DNA of 64,000 nt from Streptomyces netropsis (GTDB taxonomy: Bacteria; Actinomycetota; Actinomycetes; Streptomycetales; Streptomycetaceae). A program made the translations under genes and the position numbers. Below the pieces are notes generated by a model, which made no database searches, had not been told where the DNA came from, and saw nothing but the letters and a program-made list of their open reading frames with translations. Below, one piece after another: positions 32,585 to 41,356 of the stretch. The DNA lies in assembly GCF_014203545.1 (NCBI RefSeq), contig NZ_JACHJG010000010.1:243581-307580 (forward strand), given 5' to 3'. Every line of letters begins with the position of its first letter. Within the stretch, counting starts at the first letter, position 1.

Positions 32585-32610
32585 CCATCCCCGCCCAGGG
32601 GCGGGGGTGG
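32585..32610 (+). terminator. Aldolase-gene terminator
   Basis: CCATCCCCGCC (32585-32595) pairs with 32600-32610 across four bases, with one G-U. It is 38 bases past the stop and followed by CTCGTCCTTC. Confidence 0.7.
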
Positions 32611-32732
32611 CTCGTCCTTCCGGGCGCCTTTGATGCGCTTTTGCGCTGCCTACGATGAATGAGTGCCGGGGCCTCGCCGCCTCGGCATTGTCACGCCTGG
32701 AAGAAACGGTTCGGAAGAAGACTGGTAGGAAC

Positions 32733-33755
32733 ATGCGCCTCTCCCGCTGCATCGGGCTGTCCGCCGCCCTGGCCCTGACCGGCCTGGCAGTCACCGGATG
32801 CGGCGGCGGCGCCGAGGCCGAGGAGCGGCCCGGTTCCGGCAAGCCGTCCTCCCCGTCCTCGTCCGCGCCCTCCGCGCCGGCCTCCGCGGCCGTCCCGGAG
32901 AAGCTCGCCCCGCCCGCTGTGGAGCTGCCGGGCGCCGCCAAAGTCGTACGGCCCGAGATCGCCCCCGCGAACGGTGAGAAGGTCGGCGTGGGGCAGCCCG
33001 TCGCCATCGTCTTCAAGCAGCAGAAGGTCTCGCCCGAGCTGCGCGCGGGCATCGAGGGACGGCTGAAGGTCCGGACCTCGCCGAAGACCGCCGGGGCCTG
33101 GCACTGGGCGGAGTCCAAGGGCGACACCCTCCTCCACTTCCGGCCCGAGAAGTACTGGCCCGCGGGGACCGAGGTCTCGCTCGACGCCCGCCTCGGCAAG
33201 GTCGAGCTGGCCCCCGGCACGGCCGTCGACCGCGACCGGAGGATCAACTTCACCATCGGCGCCGCGATGATCAACACGGTGGACCTCAAGGCCCACAGGA
33301 TGACCGTCGTCCGCGACGGCAAGACGCTGCGCAGCATCCCCGTCAGCGGCGGCGACGAGAAGAAGTTCAAGACCCGCGACGGCATCAAGACCATCCTCGC
33401 CAAGGAGGGCCGGGTCGTCATGGACTCGCGCTCCATCGGCATCCCGCGCAACCACCCCGACGGCTTCTACGGCTCGTACGACTACAGCATGCGCGAGACG
33501 GTCAGCGGCGAGTACGTGCACGCGGCGCCCGACAACGCCGAGTCCTTCGGCAAGGAGAACGTCAGCCACGGCTGCATCGGCATGTCCACGGCCGACGCCA
33601 AGTGGCTGTACGGGCTGAGCCTCAAGGGCGACGTCGTCCAGGTCACGGGCAGTTCCGGCAAGCCGATGGACACCTTCGGCAACGGCTACGGCGACTGGAA
33701 CCTCAGCTGGGAGCAGTGGCTGAGGGGCAGCGCGCTCGGCGTCCGCACCGGCTGA
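32733..33755 (+). CDS. Lipoprotein L,D-transpeptidase (YkuD)
   Basis: The 340-residue protein starts at ATG 32733 behind TAGGAA. It has a lipoprotein signal peptide ending in LAVTGC (Cys at about 22), a Ser/Pro-rich linker, an Ig-like domain (about 75-170, VGVGQPVAIVFKQQK onward) as in mycobacterial Ldt proteins, and a YkuD domain with SHGCIGMS: His279 and catalytic Cys281. It makes 3-3 cross-links in peptidoglycan or attaches proteins, outside the membrane. A candidate promoter is TTGATG (32630) with TACGAT (32651-32656). The start upstream at 32655 has no ribosome site. Confidence 0.93.
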   Translation: MRLSRCIGLSAALALTGLAVTGCGGGAEAEERPGSGKPSSPSSSAPSAPASAAVPEKLAPPAVELPGAAKVVRPEIAPANGEKVGVGQPVAIVFKQQKVSPELRAGIEGRLKVRTSPKTAGAWHWAESKGDTLLHFRPEKYWPAGTEVSLDARLGKVELAPGTAVDRDRRINFTIGAAMINTVDLKAHRMTVVRDGKTLRSIPVSGGDEKKFKTRDGIKTILAKEGRVVMDSRSIGIPRNHPDGFYGSYDYSMRETVSGEYVHAAPDNAESFGKENVSHGCIGMSTADAKWLYGLSLKGDVVQVTGSSGKPMDTFGNGYGDWNLSWEQWLRGSALGVRTG

Positions 33756-33795
33756 TCTGCTCAGCTCACGGCCCCGCCCCGCCAGGGTTCCGAGG

Positions 33796-33828
33796 TTGTC
33801 CACAGCCCTGTGGTTGTCCACAGGGCTG
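33796..33828. terminator. Terminator hairpin holding two DnaA boxes
   Basis: CAGCCCTGTGG (33803-33813) pairs exactly with 33818-33828 over TTGT. It lies 48 bases after the transpeptidase stop. TTGTCCACA, the Streptomyces DnaA box, occurs at 33796-33804 and 33814-33822, both in the plus direction 18 bp apart. The hairpin is the sure part; DnaA binding is possible. Confidence 0.7.
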
Positions 33829-33901
33829 AACGCGTTCGGCCCGACATACGTATGGTCGGGTGAGGGCAGTGGGGGCAATGGGCGGAGAGGCGGCGGATGG
33901 C

Positions 33902-34438
33902 ATGGCTTTCACAGGTCGGACGGAAACGGTCGGCGGCGGCACGGACCGGCGGTCCGCCCTCTCGCGGTACGCGCTGCTGCCGCTGCGTGTCTTCCTGGGC
34001 GTCACGTTCGTCTACGCGGGGCTCGACAAGCTCACCGACTCGGCCTTCCTGGCGAGCAGCGGTCCGGGCTCCCTCGGTGAGCTGATGCGCGCGGTGCGGG
34101 ACAGCGCCGCGATCCCCGGCCTCGTCGACCTGGCGCTGAAGAGCCCCGTCGGCTTCGGCTACGCCATCGGCATCGGCGAGCTGGCGGTCGGCATAGGCAC
34201 CCTGCTGGGGCTGTTCGCCCGTGTGGCGGCGGTCGGGGGCGCCCTCATCTCCCTCAGCCTGTGGCTGACCGTGAGCTGGGCGACCACGCCCTACTACTAC
34301 GGCAACGACCTCGCCTATCTGATGGCCTGGCTGCCGTTGGTCCTGGCGGGCGCGCCCATGCTTTCTGCCGATGCCGCCTTGCGCCGTAGGCGCTTTCGCT
34401 GGGGCCGCCGGGCCTTCCGGGGCAGCCTGCCGGCGTGA
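33902..34438 (+). CDS. DoxX-family membrane protein
   Basis: From ATG 33902 (GGAGAGG 11 bases upstream) the product has 178 residues; ATG 33878 and GTG 33860 are in-frame alternatives. It has four membrane spans: LLPLRVFLGVTFVYAGLDKL, VGFGYAIGIGELAVGIGTLL, AAVGGALISLSLWLTVSW, LAYLMAWLPLVLAGAPML. The pattern LRVFLGVxFxxAGLxK is the DoxX signature. In mycobacteria DoxX joins SodA and a thiosulphate sulphurtransferase in an oxidative-stress complex; here no such partners are adjacent, so the role is open. The Arg-rich C terminus faces the cytoplasm. Confidence 0.85.
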   Translation: MAFTGRTETVGGGTDRRSALSRYALLPLRVFLGVTFVYAGLDKLTDSAFLASSGPGSLGELMRAVRDSAAIPGLVDLALKSPVGFGYAIGIGELAVGIGTLLGLFARVAAVGGALISLSLWLTVSWATTPYYYGNDLAYLMAWLPLVLAGAPMLSADAALRRRRFRWGRRAFRGSLPA

Positions 34439-34483
34439 TCGGGCCGTCTGTGCCGCCTGCGGCGGAGAGCGCCCTGCGAGCGC

Positions 34484-34512
34484 GTCCTCAAGCCTGTCCG
34501 GCGCTTGAGGAC
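34484..34512. terminator. Palindromic intergenic repeat acting as terminator
   Basis: GTCCTCAAGC (34484-34493) pairs exactly with 34503-34512. The CCTCAAGC...GTCCGGCG composition is the same element type as at 12175-12268. It separates the convergent DoxX and small membrane-protein genes. Confidence 0.75.
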
Positions 34513-34556
34513 ACCGCCGCGCAGCGGAGGTGCGCACGCCACCGCCTCGACCCCGG

Positions 34557-34784
34557 TCACCCCGACCGACCGGGCTCCCGGTCGTCGGGCTCCCGGCGGC
34601 GGCGGACGGCGACGGCGAGAGCGGAGACCGTGCCGGAGACGCAGAGGCCGATGCCCAGGGCCGGCAGCAGCACGTAGGCGGGGAAGTGCCACCGGCCGGC
34701 GGCTGCGGCGAGATAGGCCGCGCAGCCGCCCAGGAGGACCAGCCCGATGACGAGCTTGCCCGGTTCGAAGTCATGGCGTCGCAC
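34557..34784 (-). CDS. Small two-span membrane protein
   Basis: The 75-residue protein has two hydrophobic segments (LVIGLVLLGGCAAYLAAAAG and YVLLPALGIGLCVSGTVSAL) and a basic, charged C terminus (RRRREPDDREPG). Its start overlaps the end of the upstream PspC-domain gene by 14 bases, so it is translationally coupled to it. I do not recognise a named family; it is a likely membrane partner of the PspC protein. Confidence 0.75.
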   Translation of the reverse strand: MRRHDFEPGKLVIGLVLLGGCAAYLAAAAGRWHFPAYVLLPALGIGLCVSGTVSALAVAVRRRREPDDREPGRSG

Positions 34785-36144
34785 GGGTCACCTCCACCTG
34801 GCCGATACCGACCTCGAGCCGGATCTCCAGCGTGCCGCGCGAGGCGTGTCCGGCGGGCGGCGGCAGGGTGATCCGTTTGCGTTGCCCGGGGCTGATGTCG
34901 ATGTCGTCGCGCTGCTCGCCGGGCAGCTGGATGTCGCCGAGGCCGACCTTGACGTCGAGCCGGGCCGTGACGTCCGGGGGCACGACGACCTTGAGCTGCC
35001 CGGCGCCCGCCCCGGCGCTCGTGCCGATCACCTTGTCCTTCGGCCAAGCGACACCCGACAGGTCGAGCACGCCGACGCCGCTGCCCACCGCGTAATGGTC
35101 CCGGACCTCCGCCGCGTTCGCCGGGCGCCAGGTCTTCCGGGTCCAGTCGGCCGTCACCGACTCCGGCAGCGCGGCGGCGCCCGTGAGCAGGACGCCGGTC
35201 AGCATCGCCGCGAAGACGGTGCCGCCACCCGTGCGCCCGTACAGCGCGCTCGTCGCGATGCCGAGGCCGAAGACGCCGAGCGCGCACGCGAGGCCGATCT
35301 CCAGGGAGGTGCCCACCGGCCGGTCGTGCCAGGTCAGCCCGGTGCCGAGCGCGAAGGCGGCCAACGCCAGCAGGAAGACCCAGCCGCCCAGCGCCCGCCC
35401 GGCCGGCTGCGGCGCGGGGCGTGCCACGGGGAAGGGCGGGCGGGCGGCCGCGGTCTTCGGCTCGTACAGGCCGTCGAACGGGCCGTGGCCGCCGTACCGG
35501 CCGTGGCCGTGGGCCGGGTCGGCGCCCAGGGCGTCGTCGGGACCCCACAAATAGCCCGTGCCCGCGGCGGCCGGGCCCGTCATGCCGTCCTTGACGAGCG
35601 GGTCGCGCCACCAGGAGGGGGTGCCCGGCGTGGGCGGTGCCTTCGTCTCCGGCGGGGCCTCCACCGTTTTCTGGGTGGCCGGGGCGTCCTCCTCGCCGTC
35701 CGCGTGCCGGTGGTGCTGCGACCAATAGGCCGCGCCGACGACCGCGATGGCCAGCGCCAGCGAGAAGGCCATCGCGCCGCTGTTGTTGAGCATCGACAGG
35801 AACAGGCCGCAGCCCACCAACGCGCAGAGCAGCGCCGTCAGGGCCGGGCCCTCGACCCGGCCCGACAGCATCCGCCGGGCCTCGTTCTCCTCCTCGCCCT
35901 CCAGCGGGACGAGCAGCCACGCCAGCCCGTAGACGATCAGGCCCAGCCCGCCCGTGACCCCGAGCACGCCCAGCACCACCCGGAAGACGACCGGGTCCAG
36001 GTCGAAGCAGCGGCCGAGGCCCCCGCAGACACCGGAGAGCACCTTGTGCTCACGGCTGCGCCGCAAGGGCGGCCTGGCGCCCGGCGGCGGGTTGTGCGCC
36101 GGGTCAGCGGGCCGGGAGCCCTGGGCGGTTGGTGCGTCGGTCAT
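34771..36144 (-). CDS. PspC-domain membrane protein with LiaF-like C terminus
   Basis: The 457-residue protein begins with a PspC domain (about 28-85: LRRSREHKVLSGVCGGLGRC, then the span VVLGVLGVTGGLGLIVYGLA). More spans follow (about 95-135), a cytoplasmic linker of ~90 residues, a second group of three spans (about 240-330), and a C-terminal beta-rich domain with LDLSGVAWPKDKVIG and GQLKVVVPPDVTARLDVKVG, like the adhesin/LiaF-type domains. Such proteins sense or answer envelope stress. It is divergent from a Ser/Thr kinase and near a sensor kinase that itself has a PspC domain. Confidence 0.85.
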   Translation of the reverse strand: MTDAPTAQGSRPADPAHNPPPGARPPLRRSREHKVLSGVCGGLGRCFDLDPVVFRVVLGVLGVTGGLGLIVYGLAWLLVPLEGEEENEARRMLSGRVEGPALTALLCALVGCGLFLSMLNNSGAMAFSLALAIAVVGAAYWSQHHRHADGEEDAPATQKTVEAPPETKAPPTPGTPSWWRDPLVKDGMTGPAAAGTGYLWGPDDALGADPAHGHGRYGGHGPFDGLYEPKTAAARPPFPVARPAPQPAGRALGGWVFLLALAAFALGTGLTWHDRPVGTSLEIGLACALGVFGLGIATSALYGRTGGGTVFAAMLTGVLLTGAAALPESVTADWTRKTWRPANAAEVRDHYAVGSGVGVLDLSGVAWPKDKVIGTSAGAGAGQLKVVVPPDVTARLDVKVGLGDIQLPGEQRDDIDISPGQRKRITLPPPAGHASRGTLEIRLEVGIGQVEVTRATP

Positions 36145-36276
36145 ACGGACATGGTGTCAACCGGGCGGTGCGAAGGGCATCCGTGGAGACCCTGTTCGTT
36201 CCCTGAGATTTTCCCTGAGACGGTGGCGGATATCGTGGCGCATCGAACACCCATGGGGGAACCGGAGGGGCGCACG

Positions 36277-38031
36277 GTGTCTGATTCAGTGTCCGGGGCT
36301 GCGTCCGGGTGGCCCGCGGCGGCCGGATCGCGGCCGGACCGCGGTCTGCTGATCGCCGGGCGGTACCGGCTCCTCGAGCGCGTGGGCCGCGGCGGCATGG
36401 GCACCGTCTGGCGTGCCGAGGACGAGTTGCTGGACCGTCAGGTGGCGCTCAAGCAGCTGCACGTCTCCCCGTACCTGGAGGAGGACGAACTCGCCACCCT
36501 CTACGAGCGCACCCGCCGCGAGGCGCGCAGCGCGGCCCGCATCAACCACCCCAACGTGGTCGTCGTCCACGATGTGGTCGAGCACGACGGACTGCCGTGC
36601 ATCGTGATGGAGTACGTGCCGTCGACGACGCTCGGCGACGTCATCCGGCAGGGCACCGTTTCGCCGGACGAGGCGGCCCGTATCGGGCGCGGCATGATCG
36701 CGGCGTTGCGAGCGGCCCACGCGGCCGGGGTGCTGCACCGCGACGTCAAGCCCGGCAACGTGCTGCTCGGCGAGGACGGGCGGGTCGTGCTCACCGACTT
36801 CGGCATCGCCCAGTCCACCGGCACCTCGACGCTGACCAAGACGGGCGAGATGGTCGGTTCGATCGACTACATCGCGCCCGAGCGGGTCAAGGGGGCCAAG
36901 CCGGGCCCCGCGTCCGACCTGTGGGCGCTCGGTGCGACGCTGTATCAGGCGCTGGAAGGGCGACCGCCGTTCCGCAAGGACACAGCAGTTGAGACGGCCT
37001 ATGCCATCGCCATGGACCCGCTGGAACCGCCCCTGCGGGCGGGGCCGCTGACGAGGCTGATCGAGACCCTGCTCGCCAAGGAGCCGGACCTGCGCCCGCC
37101 GGCCGAGCTGGCCGAGCAGATCCTGCGCGAGCCGGTGGCCGAGGTGGAGACGGCGTATCTGCGCATACCGGAGCGGCGGACCGAGAGCACGACGGTCACC
37201 GCCGGTGCGCCCACGGCCGTCGAGCCGTCCGGACGCGAGGAGTCTGCCGAGCCGTCGGGACCTGCCGAGCCGTCGGGGTCTGACGGGACGGCGGAGACGT
37301 CGGGTTCGGTTGCTCCGTCGAGGGCCTCCGGTGCGGTGGGGGAGCGAACAGCCGGTGCCGAGCGGGAAGGCGGCCGCCGCCGGGCCCGCACGCTCCTGTG
37401 GGGCGCGACCGCCACCGTCGTCGCCGCCGGGCTCGCGGCCGGCGCGTTCTTCATGACGCGGGACGCCGGCGACGGCCAGGACACCGACCCCCGGGCGGCC
37501 GCTCCCGAGAACGTCGAGCGGCACACCGGCCGGCCCGCCGAGCCGTCTCCGGCGGCCTGGAAGCCACCGCCCGTGCCGGCGGGCTACCACCTGGTGGAGG
37601 AGAAACAGCTCGGTGTCTCCTTCCCCGTGCCGAACGGCTGGACCCGCAAGGAGAAGTCGCCCGTCGAGGTCGACTACATCGCCCCGGGCGGGCTGGTCGG
37701 CATCAAGGTCAACGTCCTCGACTTCGCGAGCCCCGACCACCTCCGGCACTGGAAGGAGGTCGAGGAGCAGCTCAAGACGGAGGTCGACGGCTATCGGCTG
37801 GGCCGGATGCAGGAGACCAAGTTCCGGGGCGAGCCCGCGGCCGTATGGGAGTTCACCTTCAAGGGCCGGGTCCGCGAGTTCCGGGCCATCGACCTCGGCT
37901 TCGGCCGGGAGGGCGGCAACGAGTACGCCCTCTACCTCTCCGCGCCGAAGGACGAGTGGAACCGGCACGTCTCCGTCTTCCACGCGCTCCGTGACGGCTT
38001 CCGGCCGGGACCCGACGGACCCGGCTCGTAG
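36277..38031 (+). CDS. Membrane Ser/Thr protein kinase (Hanks type)
   Basis: GTG 36277 is chosen because GGAGGGG lies 6 bases upstream; ATG 36253 is in frame but lacks such a site. The 584-residue product has a full kinase domain (about 28-295: GRGGMGTVW near 37, Lys59, HRDVKPGN with Asp156, DFGIAQ with Asp174, GSIDYIAPER), a Ser/Pro/Glu-rich linker with repeated EPSG, one span (about 369-392), and an extracellular domain (AGYHLVEEKQLGVSFPVPNG onward) related to that of the kinase at 20518. The long open frame upstream is composition-driven and not coding. Confidence 0.94.
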   Translation: MSDSVSGAASGWPAAAGSRPDRGLLIAGRYRLLERVGRGGMGTVWRAEDELLDRQVALKQLHVSPYLEEDELATLYERTRREARSAARINHPNVVVVHDVVEHDGLPCIVMEYVPSTTLGDVIRQGTVSPDEAARIGRGMIAALRAAHAAGVLHRDVKPGNVLLGEDGRVVLTDFGIAQSTGTSTLTKTGEMVGSIDYIAPERVKGAKPGPASDLWALGATLYQALEGRPPFRKDTAVETAYAIAMDPLEPPLRAGPLTRLIETLLAKEPDLRPPAELAEQILREPVAEVETAYLRIPERRTESTTVTAGAPTAVEPSGREESAEPSGPAEPSGSDGTAETSGSVAPSRASGAVGERTAGAEREGGRRRARTLLWGATATVVAAGLAAGAFFMTRDAGDGQDTDPRAAAPENVERHTGRPAEPSPAAWKPPPVPAGYHLVEEKQLGVSFPVPNGWTRKEKSPVEVDYIAPGGLVGIKVNVLDFASPDHLRHWKEVEEQLKTEVDGYRLGRMQETKFRGEPAAVWEFTFKGRVREFRAIDLGFGREGGNEYALYLSAPKDEWNRHVSVFHALRDGFRPGPDGPGS

Positions 38032-38180
38032 GGACGGGCCCGTCGGGGCCGCTCGACAGGCTCGACAGGGCCGTGGTCCCGTACCGGGAGGGCGTGCGGC
38101 GGGCGTGCCGGGGGTTTCCCCGGGTCCGGTCAGGGACGACCCTGATACCCCTACGGGCACGGGCATGTGACGATCGGAGC

Positions 38181-39494
38181 ATGACCAGCGCATCGACGAC
38201 GCCGCCCCGCGCCGCAAGCGCCTACGCGCCGTCCGACCCCGACGCCCGTCCGCTGCGCAAGCTGTACCGCAGTGCCGAGGGGCGGATGCTGGGCGGCGTG
38301 GCCCGGGGGCTCGCGGGGCACCTGGGCATGCCGGTGTCGTGGGTGCGGGTCGCGTTCGGCGCGCTGTTCATGGTGCAGGGCATGGGTGCCGTGCTCTACG
38401 CGGTGTTCTGGTTCGTCGTACCGCTCGGCGTCGGCGGGGTCGAGGCACCGCGCCCGGCGGCCGCCGCCGAGGCCTCCCCGGACGGGCGCAGACGACTCTT
38501 CGCCCGTAAGCCCGACCGGGGCCAGGTCTTCGCGCTCATCGCCGTCATCATCGGTTTCGCGATCTTCGTCGACACGCTCCAGCTCGGCCGTGCCAACGCC
38601 TACATCTGGCCGCTGCTGCTGATCGGCGCGGGCGTCGCCCTCGTCTGGCGGCAGGCCGACAACGCCCGGCGTGCCCACTGGATGGAGGTCAGCCGCCGCA
38701 AGCGGGTCCTGCCGCTCGCGCGCGGCGCGGCGGGCGTGCTGCTGGTCGGCGCCGGGGTCACCGGCATGGTCGTCCTCCAGGGGTCGGCCCGGCACCTGGG
38801 CACGGTCCTCCAGGCCTCGTTGGCCGTCGTGGTGGGTATCGCGCTGTTGGCGGGCCCCTCGGTCGTCCGGATGACGCAGGACCTCTCGGCGGAACGGACG
38901 ATGCGCATCCGCGCCCAGGAGCGCGCCGAGGTCGCGGCCCACGTCCACGACTCCGTCCTGCACACCCTCACCCTCATCCAGCGCAACGCCGACGACCCCC
39001 GCGAGGTCGCCCGCCTCGCCCGCGCCCAGGAGCGGGAGCTGCGCGCCTGGCTCTACAAGCCCGAGGGGCGCGGCAAGGACGAGGCCGAGGAGCCCACCAC
39101 CCTGGCGGAGGCCGTGAAGGCCACCGCCGCCGAGGTCGAGGACTACCACGGGGTCCCGATCGAGGTCGTCGTCGTCGGCGACTGCCCGCTGGACGAGCGG
39201 CTGGCCGCGCAGCAGCAGGCCGCCCGGGAAGCCATGGTCAACGCCGCCAAGTACGGTGGCGAGGGCGGCGCCGTCCAGGTCTATGCCGAGGTCGAGGGGC
39301 GTACGGTCTTCATCTCCGTACGGGACCGGGGTCCCGGCTTCGATCCGGACGCCGTGCCCGAGGACCGGATGGGCGTCCGCGAATCGATCATCGGCAGGAT
39401 GCAGCGCAACGGCGGCACGGCGAGACTGCGTTCCGCGCCCGACGGGGGGACCGAAGTGGAGCTGGAAATGGAGAGGGCGGAGAAGACGTCATGA
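38181..39494 (+). CDS. PspC-domain sensor histidine kinase
   Basis: The 437-residue protein starts at ATG 38181 with CGGAG close by. It has a PspC domain (about 30-90: LYRSAEGRMLGGVARGLAGH, then a span), further spans to about 235, a short helical dimerisation part with HVHDSVLHTLTLIQ (His256 the likely phospho-acceptor), and a HATPase domain with REAMVNAAKYGGEG (N box) and RDRGPGFD. It fits the Streptomyces group of PspC-fused kinases. It is coupled by a four-base overlap to the response regulator and faces the PspC gene at 34771 across a kinase gene. Confidence 0.92.
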   Translation: MTSASTTPPRAASAYAPSDPDARPLRKLYRSAEGRMLGGVARGLAGHLGMPVSWVRVAFGALFMVQGMGAVLYAVFWFVVPLGVGGVEAPRPAAAAEASPDGRRRLFARKPDRGQVFALIAVIIGFAIFVDTLQLGRANAYIWPLLLIGAGVALVWRQADNARRAHWMEVSRRKRVLPLARGAAGVLLVGAGVTGMVVLQGSARHLGTVLQASLAVVVGIALLAGPSVVRMTQDLSAERTMRIRAQERAEVAAHVHDSVLHTLTLIQRNADDPREVARLARAQERELRAWLYKPEGRGKDEAEEPTTLAEAVKATAAEVEDYHGVPIEVVVVGDCPLDERLAAQQQAAREAMVNAAKYGGEGGAVQVYAEVEGRTVFISVRDRGPGFDPDAVPEDRMGVRESIIGRMQRNGGTARLRSAPDGGTEVELEMERAEKTS

Positions 39495-40174
39495 CGACCG
39501 AAGAAGTGACGGAGCGCCATGCGAGGGTCGTGCTCGTGGACGACCACCGGATGTTCCGCACCGGTGTGCAGGCCGAGATCGGAGCCACCGAGCGGACGGG
39601 CGTCGAGGTCGTGGGCGAGGCCGCCGACGTCGACCAGGCGGTGACGGTCATCACGGCGACCCGCCCCGAGGTCGTCCTGCTGGACGTCCATCTGCCCGGC
39701 GGCGGCGGGGTGGAGGTGCTGCGCCGCAGCGCCGCGATGATGGCCGACCCCGAGTCCCCGGTCCGCTTCCTCGCCCTGTCGGTCTCCGACGCCGCCGAGG
39801 ACGTCATCGGCGTCATCCGCGGTGGTGCCCGCGGTTACGTCACCAAGACCATCACCGGTACGGACCTGGTCGACGCGATCTTCCGGGTCAAGGACGGCGA
39901 CGCCGTCTTCTCGCCCCGCCTGGCCGGCTTCGTGCTGGACGCCTTCGCGTCGACCGACGCCCCGCCGGTCGACGAGGATCTCGACCGGCTGACCCAGCGC
40001 GAGCGCGAGGTGCTGCGTCTGATCGCGCGCGGCTACGCCTACAAGGAGATCGCCAAGCAGCTCTTCATCTCGGTCAAGACGGTCGAGTCGCACGTCTCGG
40101 CGGTGCTGCGCAAGCTCCAGCTGTCCAACCGCCACGAGCTGACCCGGTGGGCCACGGCCCGCAGGCTGGTCTGA
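39491..40174 (+). CDS. NarL/FixJ-family response regulator
   Basis: The 227-residue protein has a receiver domain (acidic pair D17-D18, phospho-acceptor Asp65 in VVLLDVHLPG, Lys in YVTKTITG) and a C-terminal LuxR HTH (about 160-215, LTQREREVLRLIARGYAYKE through KTVESHVSAVLRKLQL). The ATGA overlap with the PspC sensor kinase makes them a clear pair. It should control envelope-related genes; none can be named from the sequence. Confidence 0.95.
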   Translation: MTTEEVTERHARVVLVDDHRMFRTGVQAEIGATERTGVEVVGEAADVDQAVTVITATRPEVVLLDVHLPGGGGVEVLRRSAAMMADPESPVRFLALSVSDAAEDVIGVIRGGARGYVTKTITGTDLVDAIFRVKDGDAVFSPRLAGFVLDAFASTDAPPVDEDLDRLTQREREVLRLIARGYAYKEIAKQLFISVKTVESHVSAVLRKLQLSNRHELTRWATARRLV

Positions 40175-40234
40175 CCGGGCCCACGTCGGCCCCGGTCTGC
40201 TGACCGTCATACCGGTCAGACCAGCCGGGCAGGC

Positions 40235-41302
40235 CTAGGCCCAGACCTGCGGGTGGACGAAGGCGGAGCCGTTCCGGGCGGCGACCACGACGCGGTTGTC
40301 GTGGGTCCTGGCCGGCACCGCCGGGAACGTGCCGTACACGCGGCCGAAGCTCTGGGCCGGTGAGAACGCGGCGCCGTTGACCTCCTCCTGCTTGGTGACC
40401 GAGAGCTGCCCGTCCTTGAGCAGGAACACCTCCAGGCGGCCGTCCTGCGCCAGGACGGCCTTCGGTGTGGTGTCCGTGCTGCCCGGAAGGGCCTGGGGTC
40501 GCTCCCAGCCGTGGTAACCGGGCGACTGGGCACAGTGGTAGCCCGTGGTGCCCGACCGCCAGAAGACGCGGATGCGCTGATCGGCGTCGGTCACGGCACA
40601 GAGGCCGTCGACGACCTTGGCCCCGGCGGCGGAGACCTGGAAGTAGTCGCCCCATCCCGTGGTGCTGCCCGCCACCTTCTGCGCCTTGCCCCACACCTCG
40701 TGGGAGGAGCCGTGCGCGAAGACGTGCAGGCGGCCCTGGCCGTTACGGGCCACGGCGGGCGCCAGGGCCATGTTCGCGTTGAGGACGGTCCCCTTCAGGG
40801 CGTACGGCGGGGCCCAGTCGTCGTGGTCCATGTCGTGCTGGGTGACGTGCCGCAGCGTTCTGTCGGTGCCGTTGTAGAACACCGAGATCCGGCCGTCGGC
40901 GTTCAGCGCGACCGCCGGGTTCCCGGCCACGCCGTGGGGCACGATCTTCGTGGCGGCCTGCCAGTCCGTGCTGTTGACGGCCCGCTGGCGGTAGAGCCGG
41001 AGACTGCCGTCAGCGCCGCGCCAGAAGACGTGAAGGCGCCCGTCCGCGCCGCGCACGGCGGCCGGGTCGCCCGCGACGCTGCCCGCCGTGCCGGGCGCGG
41101 TGTCCCAGCTCCCGTTCTCGACCCATGACCCGTCCCGCTGCGAGGCCTTGCCGGCCAGGGCGTTGTCGGGTGTCCGGGCGAACATGTGCAGACGGCCGTC
41201 GGCGTGGGGCGCCAGGGTGGGGTGGCCCAGAAGGCCTTGGGCGGGGCCGACGGGCACGCTCTGCGAGGCCCAATTGAGGCCGGAGGCGGTGGGGGGCGGC
41301 AC
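40235..41302 (-). CDS. Seven-bladed beta-propeller, PLL-like lectin type (copy 1)
   Basis: The 355-residue protein starts at GTG 41302 behind GGAAGGAG. It consists of seven repeats of about 45-50 residues, each opening with a D-G-R-hydrophobic-x-V-F strand (for example DGRLHVFWRGADGSLRLYRQ, DGRISVFYNGTDRTLRHVTQ, DQRIRVFWRSGTTGYHCAQS, DNRVVVAARNG) and ending near a Trp. This is the pattern of PLL-like sugar-binding propellers. The N-terminal GLNWASQ would complete the last blade. There is no signal peptide, TM span or catalytic motif. It is the last of three tandem paralogs read leftward. Sugar binding is inferred, not shown. Confidence 0.8.
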   Translation of the reverse strand: MPPPTASGLNWASQSVPVGPAQGLLGHPTLAPHADGRLHMFARTPDNALAGKASQRDGSWVENGSWDTAPGTAGSVAGDPAAVRGADGRLHVFWRGADGSLRLYRQRAVNSTDWQAATKIVPHGVAGNPAVALNADGRISVFYNGTDRTLRHVTQHDMDHDDWAPPYALKGTVLNANMALAPAVARNGQGRLHVFAHGSSHEVWGKAQKVAGSTTGWGDYFQVSAAGAKVVDGLCAVTDADQRIRVFWRSGTTGYHCAQSPGYHGWERPQALPGSTDTTPKAVLAQDGRLEVFLLKDGQLSVTKQEEVNGAAFSPAQSFGRVYGTFPAVPARTHDNRVVVAARNGSAFVHPQVWA

Positions 41303-41356
41303 AACTGCTCCTTCCTGCGCATACGACGATGCCGACGTGACCGGTCACGAAGTCGC

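Noticed and set aside
33796..33828. Replication origin suggested by DnaA boxes
   Set aside because: Only two boxes, no dnaA or dnaN nearby, and they overlap a terminator; oriC in Streptomyces has many boxes between dnaA and dnaN.
34747..36276. 500-codon upstream extension of the kinase at 36277
   Set aside because: It runs antisense through the PspC gene and has shadow composition; the kinase has a good GTG with a ribosome site.
40175..40234. Clear terminator between the response regulator and propeller copy 1
   Set aside because: Several short overlapping dyads (CTGACC/GGTCAG and CCGGGCC/GGCCCCGG types) are present but no single strong stem could be fixed.
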